A DNA stretch of 64,000 nucleotides. Source: Leptobacterium_A meishanense (lineage in GTDB: Bacteria; Bacteroidota; Bacteroidia; Flavobacteriales; Flavobacteriaceae). Under the pieces are notes generated by a model. The model worked only from the letters and a program-made list of their open reading frames with translations, was not told the origin of the DNA and did no database searches. Position 1 is the first letter of the stretch. Every line of letters begins with the position of its first letter. Positions 42,172 to 50,593 of this stretch are shown piece after piece. Both the position numbers and the translations under genes were made by a program. The stretch covers positions 79,012 through 143,011 of the forward strand of contig NZ_JBBEXE010000008.1 of NCBI RefSeq assembly GCF_037645805.1, read 5' to 3'.

Positions 42172-43077
42172 TTATATTTTTAGCGAAGATAAACTTTTAT
42201 AACTTTTTGAGTCTTTTAGTTGTGCCAAAAGTTCCGGGTATTCAACTTCAAAATCTTCATTCCATATCATGGTAAGCTCAGCTTTTTGAGGAATATTTTT
42301 TAGTTCAATAACCTTTACAGGAAGCTCTTGTTTATGAAGCGATGTTTTTGGTTCAATACAAATTCCCATACCAGCCTCTACCAACTTAAAACTGGTACTT
42401 GCCGAACTGGTAATGTGGGTTACTTTTGGCACAAAACCTGCATCCAGACAAATAGATTCTATAATCCGAAGATAGTTAGATCCGTCAGCCATAGGCGGAA
42501 ATATAAACTCTTCGTTGGCAAAGGCAGAAAAATCACTATAGTTCTCTTGGCTAATAGGGTGGGCCATTGGTACTAGGACTACAAAATTATCCAGACTGAG
42601 ACGCTCTCCTTTTAATTCAGGAGGAATAAGCGGGTTTGTGGCAAAGCCAATATCTAGTTTTTTACTTTGCAATGCTTGGAATTGTCCCCTGTTATTAATT
42701 TCCATTAAGATAGTTTTTACGCCGGGTTTGGACATTCGTATTTTCTTGATAACTTCTGGTAATATAGTTTGCATAACCGAATGCGTGAAACCTATCCGTA
42801 TTTCTCCAGAACCTTGTTCGGCGATCTCTTTTGCCTTTTCATTAATACGCTCTATTTGCGCAAGTATTTTTTCAATTTCCTTTATAAAATAGCTGCCCGG
42901 AGCAGTTAACTCAACATTACGCTTATCACGAACAAATAATTTAACACCAACCTCTTCTTCCAATTGCCGTATTTGCCTGCTTAGCGCAGGCTGAACAATG
43001 TTTACTTCCTGAGCAGCCTTGGTAAAATGTAACTTCTTTGCCAGTACAAGAGCATTTCGTAATTGTTGTAAATTCAT
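42172..43077 (-). CDS. LysR-family transcriptional regulator
   Basis: A 301-residue regulator. The N-terminal helix-turn-helix is MNLQQLRNALVLAKKLHFTK followed by AAQEVNIVQPALSRQIRQLE. The effector domain includes GEIRIGFTHSVMQTILPEV. It lies upstream of an MBL hydrolase and a racemase lipoprotein on the same strand and 75 bp from the divergent flavin dehydrogenase operon, and could control either or both. Confidence 0.93.
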   Translation of the reverse strand: MNLQQLRNALVLAKKLHFTKAAQEVNIVQPALSRQIRQLEEEVGVKLFVRDKRNVELTAPGSYFIKEIEKILAQIERINEKAKEIAEQGSGEIRIGFTHSVMQTILPEVIKKIRMSKPGVKTILMEINNRGQFQALQSKKLDIGFATNPLIPPELKGERLSLDNFVVLVPMAHPISQENYSDFSAFANEEFIFPPMADGSNYLRIIESICLDAGFVPKVTHITSSASTSFKLVEAGMGICIEPKTSLHKQELPVKVIELKNIPQKAELTMIWNEDFEVEYPELLAQLKDSKSYKSLSSLKI

Positions 43078-43152
43078 AATACAAATATATTATTAATTGA
43101 TTAAAATTAAACATTTATTTTTATTAATGAAATGTTTTATCTTCGCTTTGCC

Positions 43153-44553
43153 ATGCAAAATAATAGCCTTATCAGTAGCATAATGAGTGAGTTAGGTGAG
43201 GAAGTGTTGTTAATGGGACAACATCTGGAAGGACGTCATGACCATATTTGGAACATGGGTACCCCTATAAAGGCAAAGATGGTGGTACTGCCTAGATCGA
43301 CAGAAGAAGTATCAGCTCTCTGTAAAATATGTAATGAACATGGACAAAGGGTTACTATACATGGAGGTCTGACAGGTCTGGTAGGGGGAACGAGGTCTAA
43401 TGAGGAAGATTTGGTCATTAGCTTAGAGCGAATGAATAAGATAGAGGAAGTGGATGAGTTAAGCCGGACGATGACTGTCCAAGCAGGAGCCATATTAGAA
43501 GAAATACATGAGGAGGTATCAAAAAAACAGCTGTTTTTCCCATTAAACTTCGGTGCAAAAGGATCAGCCCAAATAGGGGGATGTATTGCAACCAATGCCG
43601 GGGGATTGAGGGTGTTGAGGTATGGCATGACAAGAAATATGATTTTAGGACTAGAAACCGTTTTGGCAGACGGCACCATCATACGTTCATTGAAAAAAAT
43701 TATTAAAAACAATACCGGCTACGATTTGAATCAATTATTTATTGGTTCTGAAGGTACCTTAGGGATTGTTACTCGGGCAGTATTAAAATTAGAAGAAGAG
43801 CCGGTTAGTCGCAATAATGCCTTTATTGCATTCAAAAAATATACTGATGTAGTAGCATTTTTGAAATATGCAGACAAGAAATTCTCGGGACAATTAAGTG
43901 GTTTTGAAATTATGTGGGGAGATACATACCAAGCATTAACATCCCCACCATCCTCTTTTAGGCCACCTATACAGCAAGGTTCTGAATTTTATGTGCTGAT
44001 AGAAACTTTGGGGAGCAATCAGGAAGAAGGACGAAAAGAAATGGAATCAGTATTGGAAGGCGCTATGCAAAAAGGTATGCTAGAAGATGCGGTAATAGCT
44101 TATTCAGCTGCTGATATGGATTGGTTTTGGAATATTAGGGAAGATGTAGGGATGATAAATACCCTATCGCCGTACCAGCAACATTTTGATATTAGTATTC
44201 CGGTTGATAGAATAGCCATATATGTTGAAAAAGTAAAAGAAAAATTAAAAGAAATATCAAAAATTAAGCATGTACATGCTTTTGGACATTTGGCAGATGG
44301 GAACATTCATTTTATTGTCGGAAAAGAGAACAATGAAGAAGGGCTCAAACAAAAAATTAATGAAATAGTGTATTCGCCATTAAAAGAATTGAATGGATCT
44401 ATATCTGCAGAGCATGGAATAGGAATTGACAAAAAAAAATGGCTGTCTGTTAGCCGGACAAAGGAAGAAATTGAATTAATGAAACGTATAAAAGAAGCGT
44501 TTGATCCAAAAGGGATTTTAAATCCCGGTAGGATATTAAATAAAATAAATTAA
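43153..44553 (+). CDS. GlcD-type FAD-linked 2-hydroxyacid dehydrogenase
   Basis: A 466-residue VAO/PCMH-fold flavoenzyme. The FAD-binding region has TIHGGLTGLVGGTRSNEED, FGAKGSAQIGGCIATNAGG and FIGSEGTLGIVTRAVLKL. The substrate domain contains HAFGHLADGNIHFIVG and SAEHGIGIDKKKWL, typical of D-lactate, glycolate or D-2-hydroxyglutarate dehydrogenases. I chose ATG 43153; an ATG at 43132 would add seven residues and lies close to a TATCTTCG promoter-like word. It overlaps the amino-acid dehydrogenase gene by one base. Substrate D-2-hydroxyglutarate is an inference from context. Confidence 0.9.
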   Translation: MQNNSLISSIMSELGEEVLLMGQHLEGRHDHIWNMGTPIKAKMVVLPRSTEEVSALCKICNEHGQRVTIHGGLTGLVGGTRSNEEDLVISLERMNKIEEVDELSRTMTVQAGAILEEIHEEVSKKQLFFPLNFGAKGSAQIGGCIATNAGGLRVLRYGMTRNMILGLETVLADGTIIRSLKKIIKNNTGYDLNQLFIGSEGTLGIVTRAVLKLEEEPVSRNNAFIAFKKYTDVVAFLKYADKKFSGQLSGFEIMWGDTYQALTSPPSSFRPPIQQGSEFYVLIETLGSNQEEGRKEMESVLEGAMQKGMLEDAVIAYSAADMDWFWNIREDVGMINTLSPYQQHFDISIPVDRIAIYVEKVKEKLKEISKIKHVHAFGHLADGNIHFIVGKENNEEGLKQKINEIVYSPLKELNGSISAEHGIGIDKKKWLSVSRTKEEIELMKRIKEAFDPKGILNPGRILNKIN

Positions 44554-45632
44554 TGGAATTAGAAAGCGTACTTAAAGAATGGGGAGGGGAAACACTCGTC
44601 ACTCATTATGATAATGAGACTGGTGCATGGATCATTATAGCTGTTCACTCAACCGAAAGAGGCCCGGCGGCCGGAGGTACCCGTATGATGAACTATGACT
44701 CTCTGGAAGAAGCTACAGAAGATGCCCTGAAGCTTTCTAAAGCAATGACATACAAATTTGCCACCGTTAATATGCAATGGGGAGGAGGTAAAACAGTTAT
44801 ATTAACCCCTCCGGGAATATTGACCCCTGAAGAACGAAAAGGGCTTCTATTACGGTTTGGAAGCCTCGTAAAAGGACTGAATGGAAGATACTATGCCGGT
44901 CCGGATATTGGTACCTCTTCAGGAGATATGGATGTTTTATATCAAACAGCAGGACCCTATGTCTTTTCTAGGACAGAAGCAGCCGGAGGAGCCGGATCAT
45001 CCTCAATCCCAACAGCACATGGTGTCTTTGCAGGAATTCAAGCTTCCTGTGATGAGTTGTATGGAGCATCAAGCCCTTTGGGGAAAACAGTTTTAGTGCA
45101 AGGAGCGGGTAATGTAGGGGGGTTATTGATGGAGCTTCTCAGAAAAGCGGGGGCCAAGGTTCTCTTTACAGAAACCAATGAAGACCGTATCCATAAGTAT
45201 AGTGTAGAACAAGACTACCAATATGTAAACCCAAACGAAATATATAAAACAGCGTGCGATATATTTGCACCTTGTGCGCAGGGTGGGATACTTAGTTCGG
45301 AAACCATCCCATTATTAAAATGTAAAGCAGTTGTGGGAGCAGCCAATAATCAGCTTGCAACTCCTGAAGATGCCGAAAGACTTCGTGAAAGAGGTATTTT
45401 ATATGCTCCTGATTATGTAGTGAGCCTTGGAGGGGCTATGGGGATAACTATTATTGAAGCAGAAGGAGTGCCCAAAGAAGAAAGCTTTGAAAATGTCAAA
45501 AAAGCTATTTCAGGAACGCTGGCAGAAATATATAAAAAATCAAAAGAAGAAGGAATAACAACGGTTAAAGCAGCTGAATATATAGCTGTAAGAAGAATAG
45601 AGAAAACAAAAGCGAAACAAATAATAGAATAA
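44553..45632 (+). CDS. Leu/Glu/Phe/Val-type amino-acid dehydrogenase
   Basis: A 359-residue NAD-dependent dehydrogenase of the leucine/phenylalanine dehydrogenase size class. RGPAAGGTRMMNY and the catalytic region MTYKFATVNMQWGGGKTVIL are followed by GPDIGTSSGDMDVL. The Rossmann part has VLVQGAGNVGGLLMELL. It removes the amino group of a branched or other 2-amino acid, giving the 2-oxo acid. It overlaps the flavin dehydrogenase by one base and is 11 bp upstream of the unknown 445-residue protein. The three encode a probable amino-acid/hydroxy-acid pathway. Confidence 0.9.
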   Translation: MELESVLKEWGGETLVTHYDNETGAWIIIAVHSTERGPAAGGTRMMNYDSLEEATEDALKLSKAMTYKFATVNMQWGGGKTVILTPPGILTPEERKGLLLRFGSLVKGLNGRYYAGPDIGTSSGDMDVLYQTAGPYVFSRTEAAGGAGSSSIPTAHGVFAGIQASCDELYGASSPLGKTVLVQGAGNVGGLLMELLRKAGAKVLFTETNEDRIHKYSVEQDYQYVNPNEIYKTACDIFAPCAQGGILSSETIPLLKCKAVVGAANNQLATPEDAERLRERGILYAPDYVVSLGGAMGITIIEAEGVPKEESFENVKKAISGTLAEIYKKSKEEGITTVKAAEYIAVRRIEKTKAKQIIE

Positions 45633-45643
45633 AATTAATACTC

Positions 45644-46981
45644 ATGAACAGTACAGGAGATTGGAAAATAGAAACAGAAGCAGAAAGCTTTTTGTCTCAG
45701 GCAATGGAAAAAATCTATGAAGCGTGCCCCGAAGGAAAGAAATATGCTGATTACATGCTAGATAAAGTTGCGGTTCGGATGCGTGACATACTGGACCATG
45801 TTACATTTAATGATTCAAGCCTTATCCCTTATATGGAAGCAAAAGGATGGATATCATCAGATGGTAAAATATTCAAAAACGAATCCGGTTTGTTCCCTGC
45901 CTTTGTCTTAAAAGAAGGCTCTGAGCAAGTTTATTTTAAAGTAGAATTTGTAGAAGATTTCATTAAAGCCAACAATATAGAAACGGTTATTGAAGGCAAA
46001 AAAGACAGCCAGTTAAGAAAAGCATTGGTCTTTAAAGGAGAAGGAGTTGACTTTTGGGCAATAGAACGCCATGGGACTACAGATTTTGAAGTAGCAGACA
46101 CGTCAGATGAAAAAATTCGACTGGCTAGGATACACCAACAAGTATTCAGGTCGAGAAGACGCCAGTTTGATACAGTGCCTGAAGGGTTTGACCATGCAGA
46201 TGAATTAGTAGACAAAGCAGTGGCCGATATAGGACCTCACTGGGCGTGTGATTTATTTCTAAGAGCTGAGCGTGAATACTGGATGACGCGAAACACAGCA
46301 GGACGTATCCAAAAGAAGCGACAAGATGAAATAGGAATAGGTTGGGCAAACCAAGACCATCATACATTTGATAGTTCTAGGGAATATTTTTACAGGACTA
46401 TCATAGTCCTTGAAAAACTAGGCTTCGAATGCCGTGAGTTATTTTATGCTGGAGCTGGTGCAGGATGGGGCTCTCAAGTGTTGGAACAACCTGTATTAGG
46501 ATCAGTAATCTTTGCAGATATCGATTTGTCACCTGAAGAACTTGATATTGATTTTGCCCATGACAAAAACATAAAACCTTTATATCCTTTAAGACGTGCC
46601 GGCCTTTGGTGTGCCATGCACGGAGAAAGTATGTTGGAAGCCGGTTTGAACCACTTAGAATGCATGTATGATGCAAAAAAGTTGAACGAGCAATTTGCAG
46701 ATTTGAAGATTGACATTATGCAACCGTTCTCAGATTTTCCACATCTTTATCAAGTATTAACGATAGGAGAATGGTGGCCGGTAGACCCTAAACGTATTGA
46801 TACATTGGAAGCAGCAGGCCATATGTCACCCGAAGCAGCCGATAACTTCCGTCAATTCGGAGCCATAGGCTCTCACTTTGAAAATTTAGAGCGAAATGCC
46901 GGCTTTAAAGGCTTCAACCAACCCGGAATTGATGATGTTCTCAGTATTATTGATCCTAGAAAACAATTACTTGGAGTTTAA
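45644..46981 (+). CDS. uncharacterised 445-residue soluble protein
   Basis: I do not recognise this family with confidence. There is no signal peptide or membrane segment. Visible blocks include FWAIERHGTTDFEVADTSDE, WANQDHHTFDSSREYFYRTI, LEKLGFECRELFYAGAGAGW, then GSQVLEQP and SVIFADIDLSP. The H-rich DHHTF, followed by a helix, a strand and a possible metal-binding acid, could be a VOC-like metal site. Its length and its partners (hydroxy-acid and amino-acid dehydrogenases) allow a 2-oxoadipate dioxygenase/DUF1338-like role, but the sequence does not clearly match E. coli YdcJ. A hairpin terminator follows it. Confidence 0.75.
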   Translation: MNSTGDWKIETEAESFLSQAMEKIYEACPEGKKYADYMLDKVAVRMRDILDHVTFNDSSLIPYMEAKGWISSDGKIFKNESGLFPAFVLKEGSEQVYFKVEFVEDFIKANNIETVIEGKKDSQLRKALVFKGEGVDFWAIERHGTTDFEVADTSDEKIRLARIHQQVFRSRRRQFDTVPEGFDHADELVDKAVADIGPHWACDLFLRAEREYWMTRNTAGRIQKKRQDEIGIGWANQDHHTFDSSREYFYRTIIVLEKLGFECRELFYAGAGAGWGSQVLEQPVLGSVIFADIDLSPEELDIDFAHDKNIKPLYPLRRAGLWCAMHGESMLEAGLNHLECMYDAKKLNEQFADLKIDIMQPFSDFPHLYQVLTIGEWWPVDPKRIDTLEAAGHMSPEAADNFRQFGAIGSHFENLERNAGFKGFNQPGIDDVLSIIDPRKQLLGV

Positions 46982-47014
46982 TAAAGTTTAGAAGCACAAA
47001 TATTTTGATCAAGG

Positions 47015-47038
47015 CCCTGTAATTTTACAGGGTTTTTT
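47015..47038 (+). terminator. terminator of the 43153-46981 operon
   Basis: A perfect 7-bp stem, CCCTGTA (47015-47021) with TACAGGG (47026-47032), with a short AT loop, then six T. It lies between convergent genes. Confidence 0.8.
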
Positions 47039-47049
47039 AATTAGCTATT

Positions 47050-47964
47050 TTAATATTTCTCGTACCAGTTAAAATGCTCCTCAATAACAGCACTTTTATG
47101 TGTTCCGATAAACTGCAAGTAAGCTTCTGCTATAGGGGATAATTGCTTTTCTTTCAGCCAAATTAAATTCCAATAGGTCGTAATGGGAAGCCCTTTTATA
47201 GAGACAATTTCCAAGCTGTTGTTTAACAGTTCATTCTTAATACCGATCAAAGGCATCACGGAATACCCTAAACCTGCCATCACAGCTTGTTTTACAGCCT
47301 CATTAGATGTAAGTTCAATAGATTTTTTAGAAGAAATATTATAAGATTTAACATAGTTTTCCATTGCTTGCCGCGTAGCAGACCCTTTTTCCCGATATAT
47401 TAGGGGCACTTCCCCGGCTTTATACACTGCTTCTACGGATTCTTTAAATCGTTTCCGGATCATATATAGTTTGTTTTGCATCAGCTCAACCCGTTTTACT
47501 TGAATATGCTCCGGAAGAACCGATACCAGCGCAAAATCAATTTTATTTTGCTCTAACTGCGTTAATACTTTTGATTTGTTCGTAACATCGATACTTAATT
47601 CTATACCGGGATGTTTTTGAGAAAAATCTGCTAAAAAATAAGGCATTACATATTTTCCTGTGGAAACAGCTGAAATTTTTAATTGTCCTGTTAAAAAGCC
47701 TTTATAGGCTGCAGCTTTATGGTGCATTGCCCATACCTCATCAAGTATTTTCTGTCCGGATGCTGCTATTTCTTTGCCAAAATCGGTAACATACAATTGC
47801 CTTCCGATAACCTCTGTTAGAGGGATGTCAAATTCTTCTTGAAATTTTTTCAACTGAATAGAAACGGCAGGTTGGGTAAGGTGTAGCTCCTCGGAAGCTT
47901 TGGTGACACTCTGTTTTTCTACCACTTTCAGGAAAACTTTTAATTGGTTTAATGTGTAATCCAT
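47050..47964 (-). CDS. LysR-family regulator, CbbR/CmpR-like
   Basis: A 304-residue regulator. HTH region: MDYTLNQLKVFLKVVEKQSV, then TKASEELHLTQPAVSIQLKK. The effector domain begins GQLKISAVSTGKYVMPYFLA and contains DFSQKHPGIELSIDVTNKS, very like CbbR and CmpR proteins that sense carbon status. It is divergent from the SbtA-type bicarbonate transporter operon, which is the natural target. An AT-rich palindrome in the 89-bp gap (48009-48020) could be its binding site. Confidence 0.93.
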   Translation of the reverse strand: MDYTLNQLKVFLKVVEKQSVTKASEELHLTQPAVSIQLKKFQEEFDIPLTEVIGRQLYVTDFGKEIAASGQKILDEVWAMHHKAAAYKGFLTGQLKISAVSTGKYVMPYFLADFSQKHPGIELSIDVTNKSKVLTQLEQNKIDFALVSVLPEHIQVKRVELMQNKLYMIRKRFKESVEAVYKAGEVPLIYREKGSATRQAMENYVKSYNISSKKSIELTSNEAVKQAVMAGLGYSVMPLIGIKNELLNNSLEIVSIKGLPITTYWNLIWLKEKQLSPIAEAYLQFIGTHKSAVIEEHFNWYEKY

Positions 47965-48008
47965 AAGTTATAAGTTATAATAAATATAAAAAATATAAAT
48001 AAAAATAT

Positions 48009-48020
48009 ATAAATATTTAT
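48009..48020. promoter_or_regulatory. putative LysR operator
   Basis: Perfect 12-bp palindrome ATAAATATTTAT in the divergent promoter region between the CbbR-like gene and the transporter operon. The ATAA-N4-TTAT form fits a LysR half-site pair, though the whole region is very AT-rich and chance is possible. Confidence 0.35.
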
Positions 48021-48053
48021 TCGGAAGTTTGCAGTGTAATTAAAAAAAACAGT

Positions 48054-48341
48054 ATGAAAGACCATAAGCTTAAATTAATTAACAGCACCTATTCCATAAA
48101 TGATGCAAGAGAAGTATTGTTTTCACTTATAAGTGATAAAATTAAGTTTTTAAACTTACAGATTTTAAGCGCAAATGAACGTTATGGAAATGACAGCATA
48201 CATTTGGAAAACAGGGTGAAACAATTACAAACAGACAAAGAAACATTGATTGCAGCACTAAACCAACTAGATTCAGAAACACATAGGATAGCAATAGATT
48301 GTGATGTTACTGTTAAAGTAAAACATGTTGAGTTGGCATAA
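48054..48341 (+). CDS. small helical protein linked to the bicarbonate transporter
   Basis: A 95-residue, mostly alpha-helical soluble protein with a coiled-coil-like stretch (RVKQLQTDKETLIAALNQLD) and the start KLINSTYSINDAREVLFSLI. It has no similarity that I recognise. It does not look like the PII-type regulator SbtB, which usually accompanies SbtA. It is 46 bp upstream of the transporter gene in the same operon, so a regulatory role is suggested by position alone. Confidence 0.75.
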   Translation: MKDHKLKLINSTYSINDAREVLFSLISDKIKFLNLQILSANERYGNDSIHLENRVKQLQTDKETLIAALNQLDSETHRIAIDCDVTVKVKHVELA

Positions 48342-48387
48342 CCCTTCTAATTATAGAAGCGTTGTTGCCAATCTTATCTAGTATTGT

Positions 48388-49356
48388 ATGAATTTTGACT
48401 TGCTCATTGACAATTTGACAAACCCTGCCTTGTTGTTCTTTATACTAGGAATATTGGCAGTACAGCTAAAAAGCGATTTAGCCATTCCGGAAAACTCTTC
48501 TAAGTTTATATCGCTCTATCTATTGTTCTCAATAGGGTTTAAAGGAGGACAGGAATTGGCACACAGTACACTGGGAATAGACATCCTCCTAGTATTGCTT
48601 TTTGGGGTGCTACTGGCACTTATTGTTCCTGTTTATACGTTTTTTATTCTCAAAAAGCGGGTTGGGGTTTATAATGCCGGTGCTATTGCAGCGGCTTATG
48701 GATCAGTAAGTGCAGTAACATTTATTACAGCAGTTTCCTTTTTGGAAATGCAACAAATTGATTTTGGTGGGCACATGGTGGCCGTAATGGCTGTGATGGA
48801 AGCACCATCAATTATTATTGGGGTTTTTCTCCTTTCGGTATTTAGCAATGAAAAAGAAAAAAACAACTCCGTTCCATTTTTAAAATTGGTGAAGCACTCC
48901 CTAACTAATGGGAGTGTTTTGCTGATTATAGGGAGCTTGGTTATAGGTTATATGGCCAATGAAAAACAAGCACAAGGAATAGCACCTTTTACTACCGATA
49001 TTTTTAAAGGGTTCTTGGCAGTATTTTTACTAGATATGGGTATTGTAAGCGGAAGAAGGTTGGCAGCGCTATGTAAAAACGGGGTATTTCCATTTGTGTT
49101 TGCGATTATAGTTCCATTGATAAACGGGATTTTAGTAGCCTTTGCCAGCCGTTTTGTAACGGACAGCCATGGCGACCAGTTATTACTATCCATTCTTGCG
49201 GCAAGCGCATCTTATATTGCGGTGCCGGCAGCAATGAAAATGGCTGCCCCAAAAGCAAATCCCGGATTGTATATCCCTATGGCATTGGCGATTACCTTCC
49301 CTTTTAATATAACTCTAGGAATGCCTTTATATTTGTATATTATTGAGTATTTATAA
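48388..49356 (+). CDS. sbtA: SbtA-type sodium-dependent bicarbonate transporter
   Basis: A 322-residue inner-membrane permease with about ten segments. The start FDLLIDNLTNPALLFFILGI, then GILAVQLKSDLAIPENSSKF and FSIGFKGGQELA are the SbtA (DUF897) signature. The second half repeats the topology (FKGFLAVFLLDMGIVSGRRL, AASASYIAVPAAMKMAAPKA). It imports bicarbonate with Na+. In heterotrophic marine Flavobacteria such uptake supports anaplerotic CO2 fixation. It is regulated presumably by the divergent CbbR-like protein. Confidence 0.92.
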   Translation: MNFDLLIDNLTNPALLFFILGILAVQLKSDLAIPENSSKFISLYLLFSIGFKGGQELAHSTLGIDILLVLLFGVLLALIVPVYTFFILKKRVGVYNAGAIAAAYGSVSAVTFITAVSFLEMQQIDFGGHMVAVMAVMEAPSIIIGVFLLSVFSNEKEKNNSVPFLKLVKHSLTNGSVLLIIGSLVIGYMANEKQAQGIAPFTTDIFKGFLAVFLLDMGIVSGRRLAALCKNGVFPFVFAIIVPLINGILVAFASRFVTDSHGDQLLLSILAASASYIAVPAAMKMAAPKANPGLYIPMALAITFPFNITLGMPLYLYIIEYL

Positions 49357-49365
49357 TAGCAATTC

Positions 49366-49704
49366 TTAAGGCTTACAATTTTTCATATATAGTGCATAGC
49401 ATTGCCTTCTTTTTGCTGCACATGCATTCGCTGCTTTGTAATCCCCTTGGTGGAAATACATCATCTCTAGATTATGCCACCGCTGGTGCTCTGCTTTGAG
49501 ATTAGCACACATGGCACTTGAAAAAACAGGTCGCTCAGTAGTGGATACGATTAGGTTAAGCGCATCGTCATCAGCTAATATAAGGCCTTCCTTGAATGCA
49601 CTTTCATATAGCTCTTCAATAGGTACGGTAGTGATTTCCGGATTTTCTTTAGAAAGTTGTTCATTAAGTGCTTCGTAGGTTTGTAGTTGCTTTTCGGTGC
49701 TCAT
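49366..49704 (-). CDS. uncharacterised 112-residue soluble protein
   Basis: An unrecognised protein with charged, helical sequence (EKQLQTYEALNEQLSKENPE) and a Cys-containing C-terminal half (YFHQGDYKAANACAAKRRQC, then YALYMKNC). The HQGDYKAA block resembles one tetratricopeptide-like helix pair. It has no signal peptide. It is the last gene before the convergent sbtA gene (9 bp). Confidence 0.65.
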   Translation of the reverse strand: MSTEKQLQTYEALNEQLSKENPEITTVPIEELYESAFKEGLILADDDALNLIVSTTERPVFSSAMCANLKAEHQRWHNLEMMYFHQGDYKAANACAAKRRQCYALYMKNCKP

Positions 49705-49727
49705 TTTTTTAAAGTTTTGAGTTAATT

Positions 49728-50465
49728 TTATTCCTTCTCAACCAACTGGATTAGTTCAATATTTTCTCTTTCTAGGTCAGTCAGAAAGTTATCTACATTG
49801 TAATGTTGTCCTGAATACCAATTTTGACTATTAAAATATGTGTCCATTTCACCACCAGGATTAAATATATACCCGTATCGGGCAAAGATTTCATTTCGCA
49901 TAAATTTTAACTCTGACTTTGTCATAGTTCTCAACTCTTCTTTACTTAATAGCCTTTTTGATGCTTTAGTAAATAAACCATTATAATAATTTTCAATCGA
50001 ATACGATTTTACTCCAACTTCATAAGCACTGTTTACACCTATTTCAATCCAAGGATCATATATTTTTAACCCATTTATTTTTTCCACTCCACTATCGTAT
50101 ATTACAAATTCACCATCTGTTTGATCAGAATAAAATTTATTACCTTCCACCTTTACATTAGTCAAATTTTCATAAGTCCAAACCCATGAATTTCCATCAT
50201 CACTCCATGCACCATACTTTATCTGTCCGTAAATCTTATCATTACTAAATAACAAAATGAGATCAGATTCTGCTTCTGAGTCTCCGAAATGATAAACGTA
50301 TTGGTACTCAATGGTAAATTTGGGAATCCATGGACTTACATCGGAATCATTTATTCTTTCAAATCCCATTAACTGGCCTAGTACTAATTTTGATGTTAAA
50401 ATGAAAATTAGACTAATTACTACTTGTTGAGTTTTTATAAATTTTCCCATCCAAAACCTTTTCAT
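49728..50465 (-). CDS. exported protein with C-terminal YARHG domain
   Basis: A 245-residue exported protein. The N-terminus KFIKTQQVVISLIFILTSKL looks like a signal peptide. The C-terminus has the YARHG extracellular domain (LKFMRNEIFARYGYIFN) followed by FNSQNWYSGQ. The middle part is beta-rich (YVYHFGDSEAESDLILLFSN) and unrecognised. Start 50465 or 50450 is uncertain; I used the ATG at 50465. Neighbours are also orphan genes. Confidence 0.8.
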   Translation of the reverse strand: MKRFWMGKFIKTQQVVISLIFILTSKLVLGQLMGFERINDSDVSPWIPKFTIEYQYVYHFGDSEAESDLILLFSNDKIYGQIKYGAWSDDGNSWVWTYENLTNVKVEGNKFYSDQTDGEFVIYDSGVEKINGLKIYDPWIEIGVNSAYEVGVKSYSIENYYNGLFTKASKRLLSKEELRTMTKSELKFMRNEIFARYGYIFNPGGEMDTYFNSQNWYSGQHYNVDNFLTDLERENIELIQLVEKE

Positions 50466-50593
50466 GAGTATATTATACATTACTACAATGCTCCGAATTT
50501 AACAAATTCAGCCGAAACAAGTTGTTTTTACTGTCAATTTTTCTGCTCATTGGATTAAAACACGAAACAGCTATGGTAAGGTTGTTATAGTAT

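Noticed and set aside
45644..46981. Firm call of the unknown protein as 2-oxoadipate dioxygenase (YdcJ/HglS)
   Set aside because: Length and context fit, but the conserved blocks of E. coli YdcJ that I can recall are not visible in order, so only a hypothesis is kept.
48054..48341. SbtB-like PII protein next to sbtA
   Set aside because: The 95-residue protein lacks the PII ferredoxin-like fold motifs and T-loop; it appears to be a helical protein.
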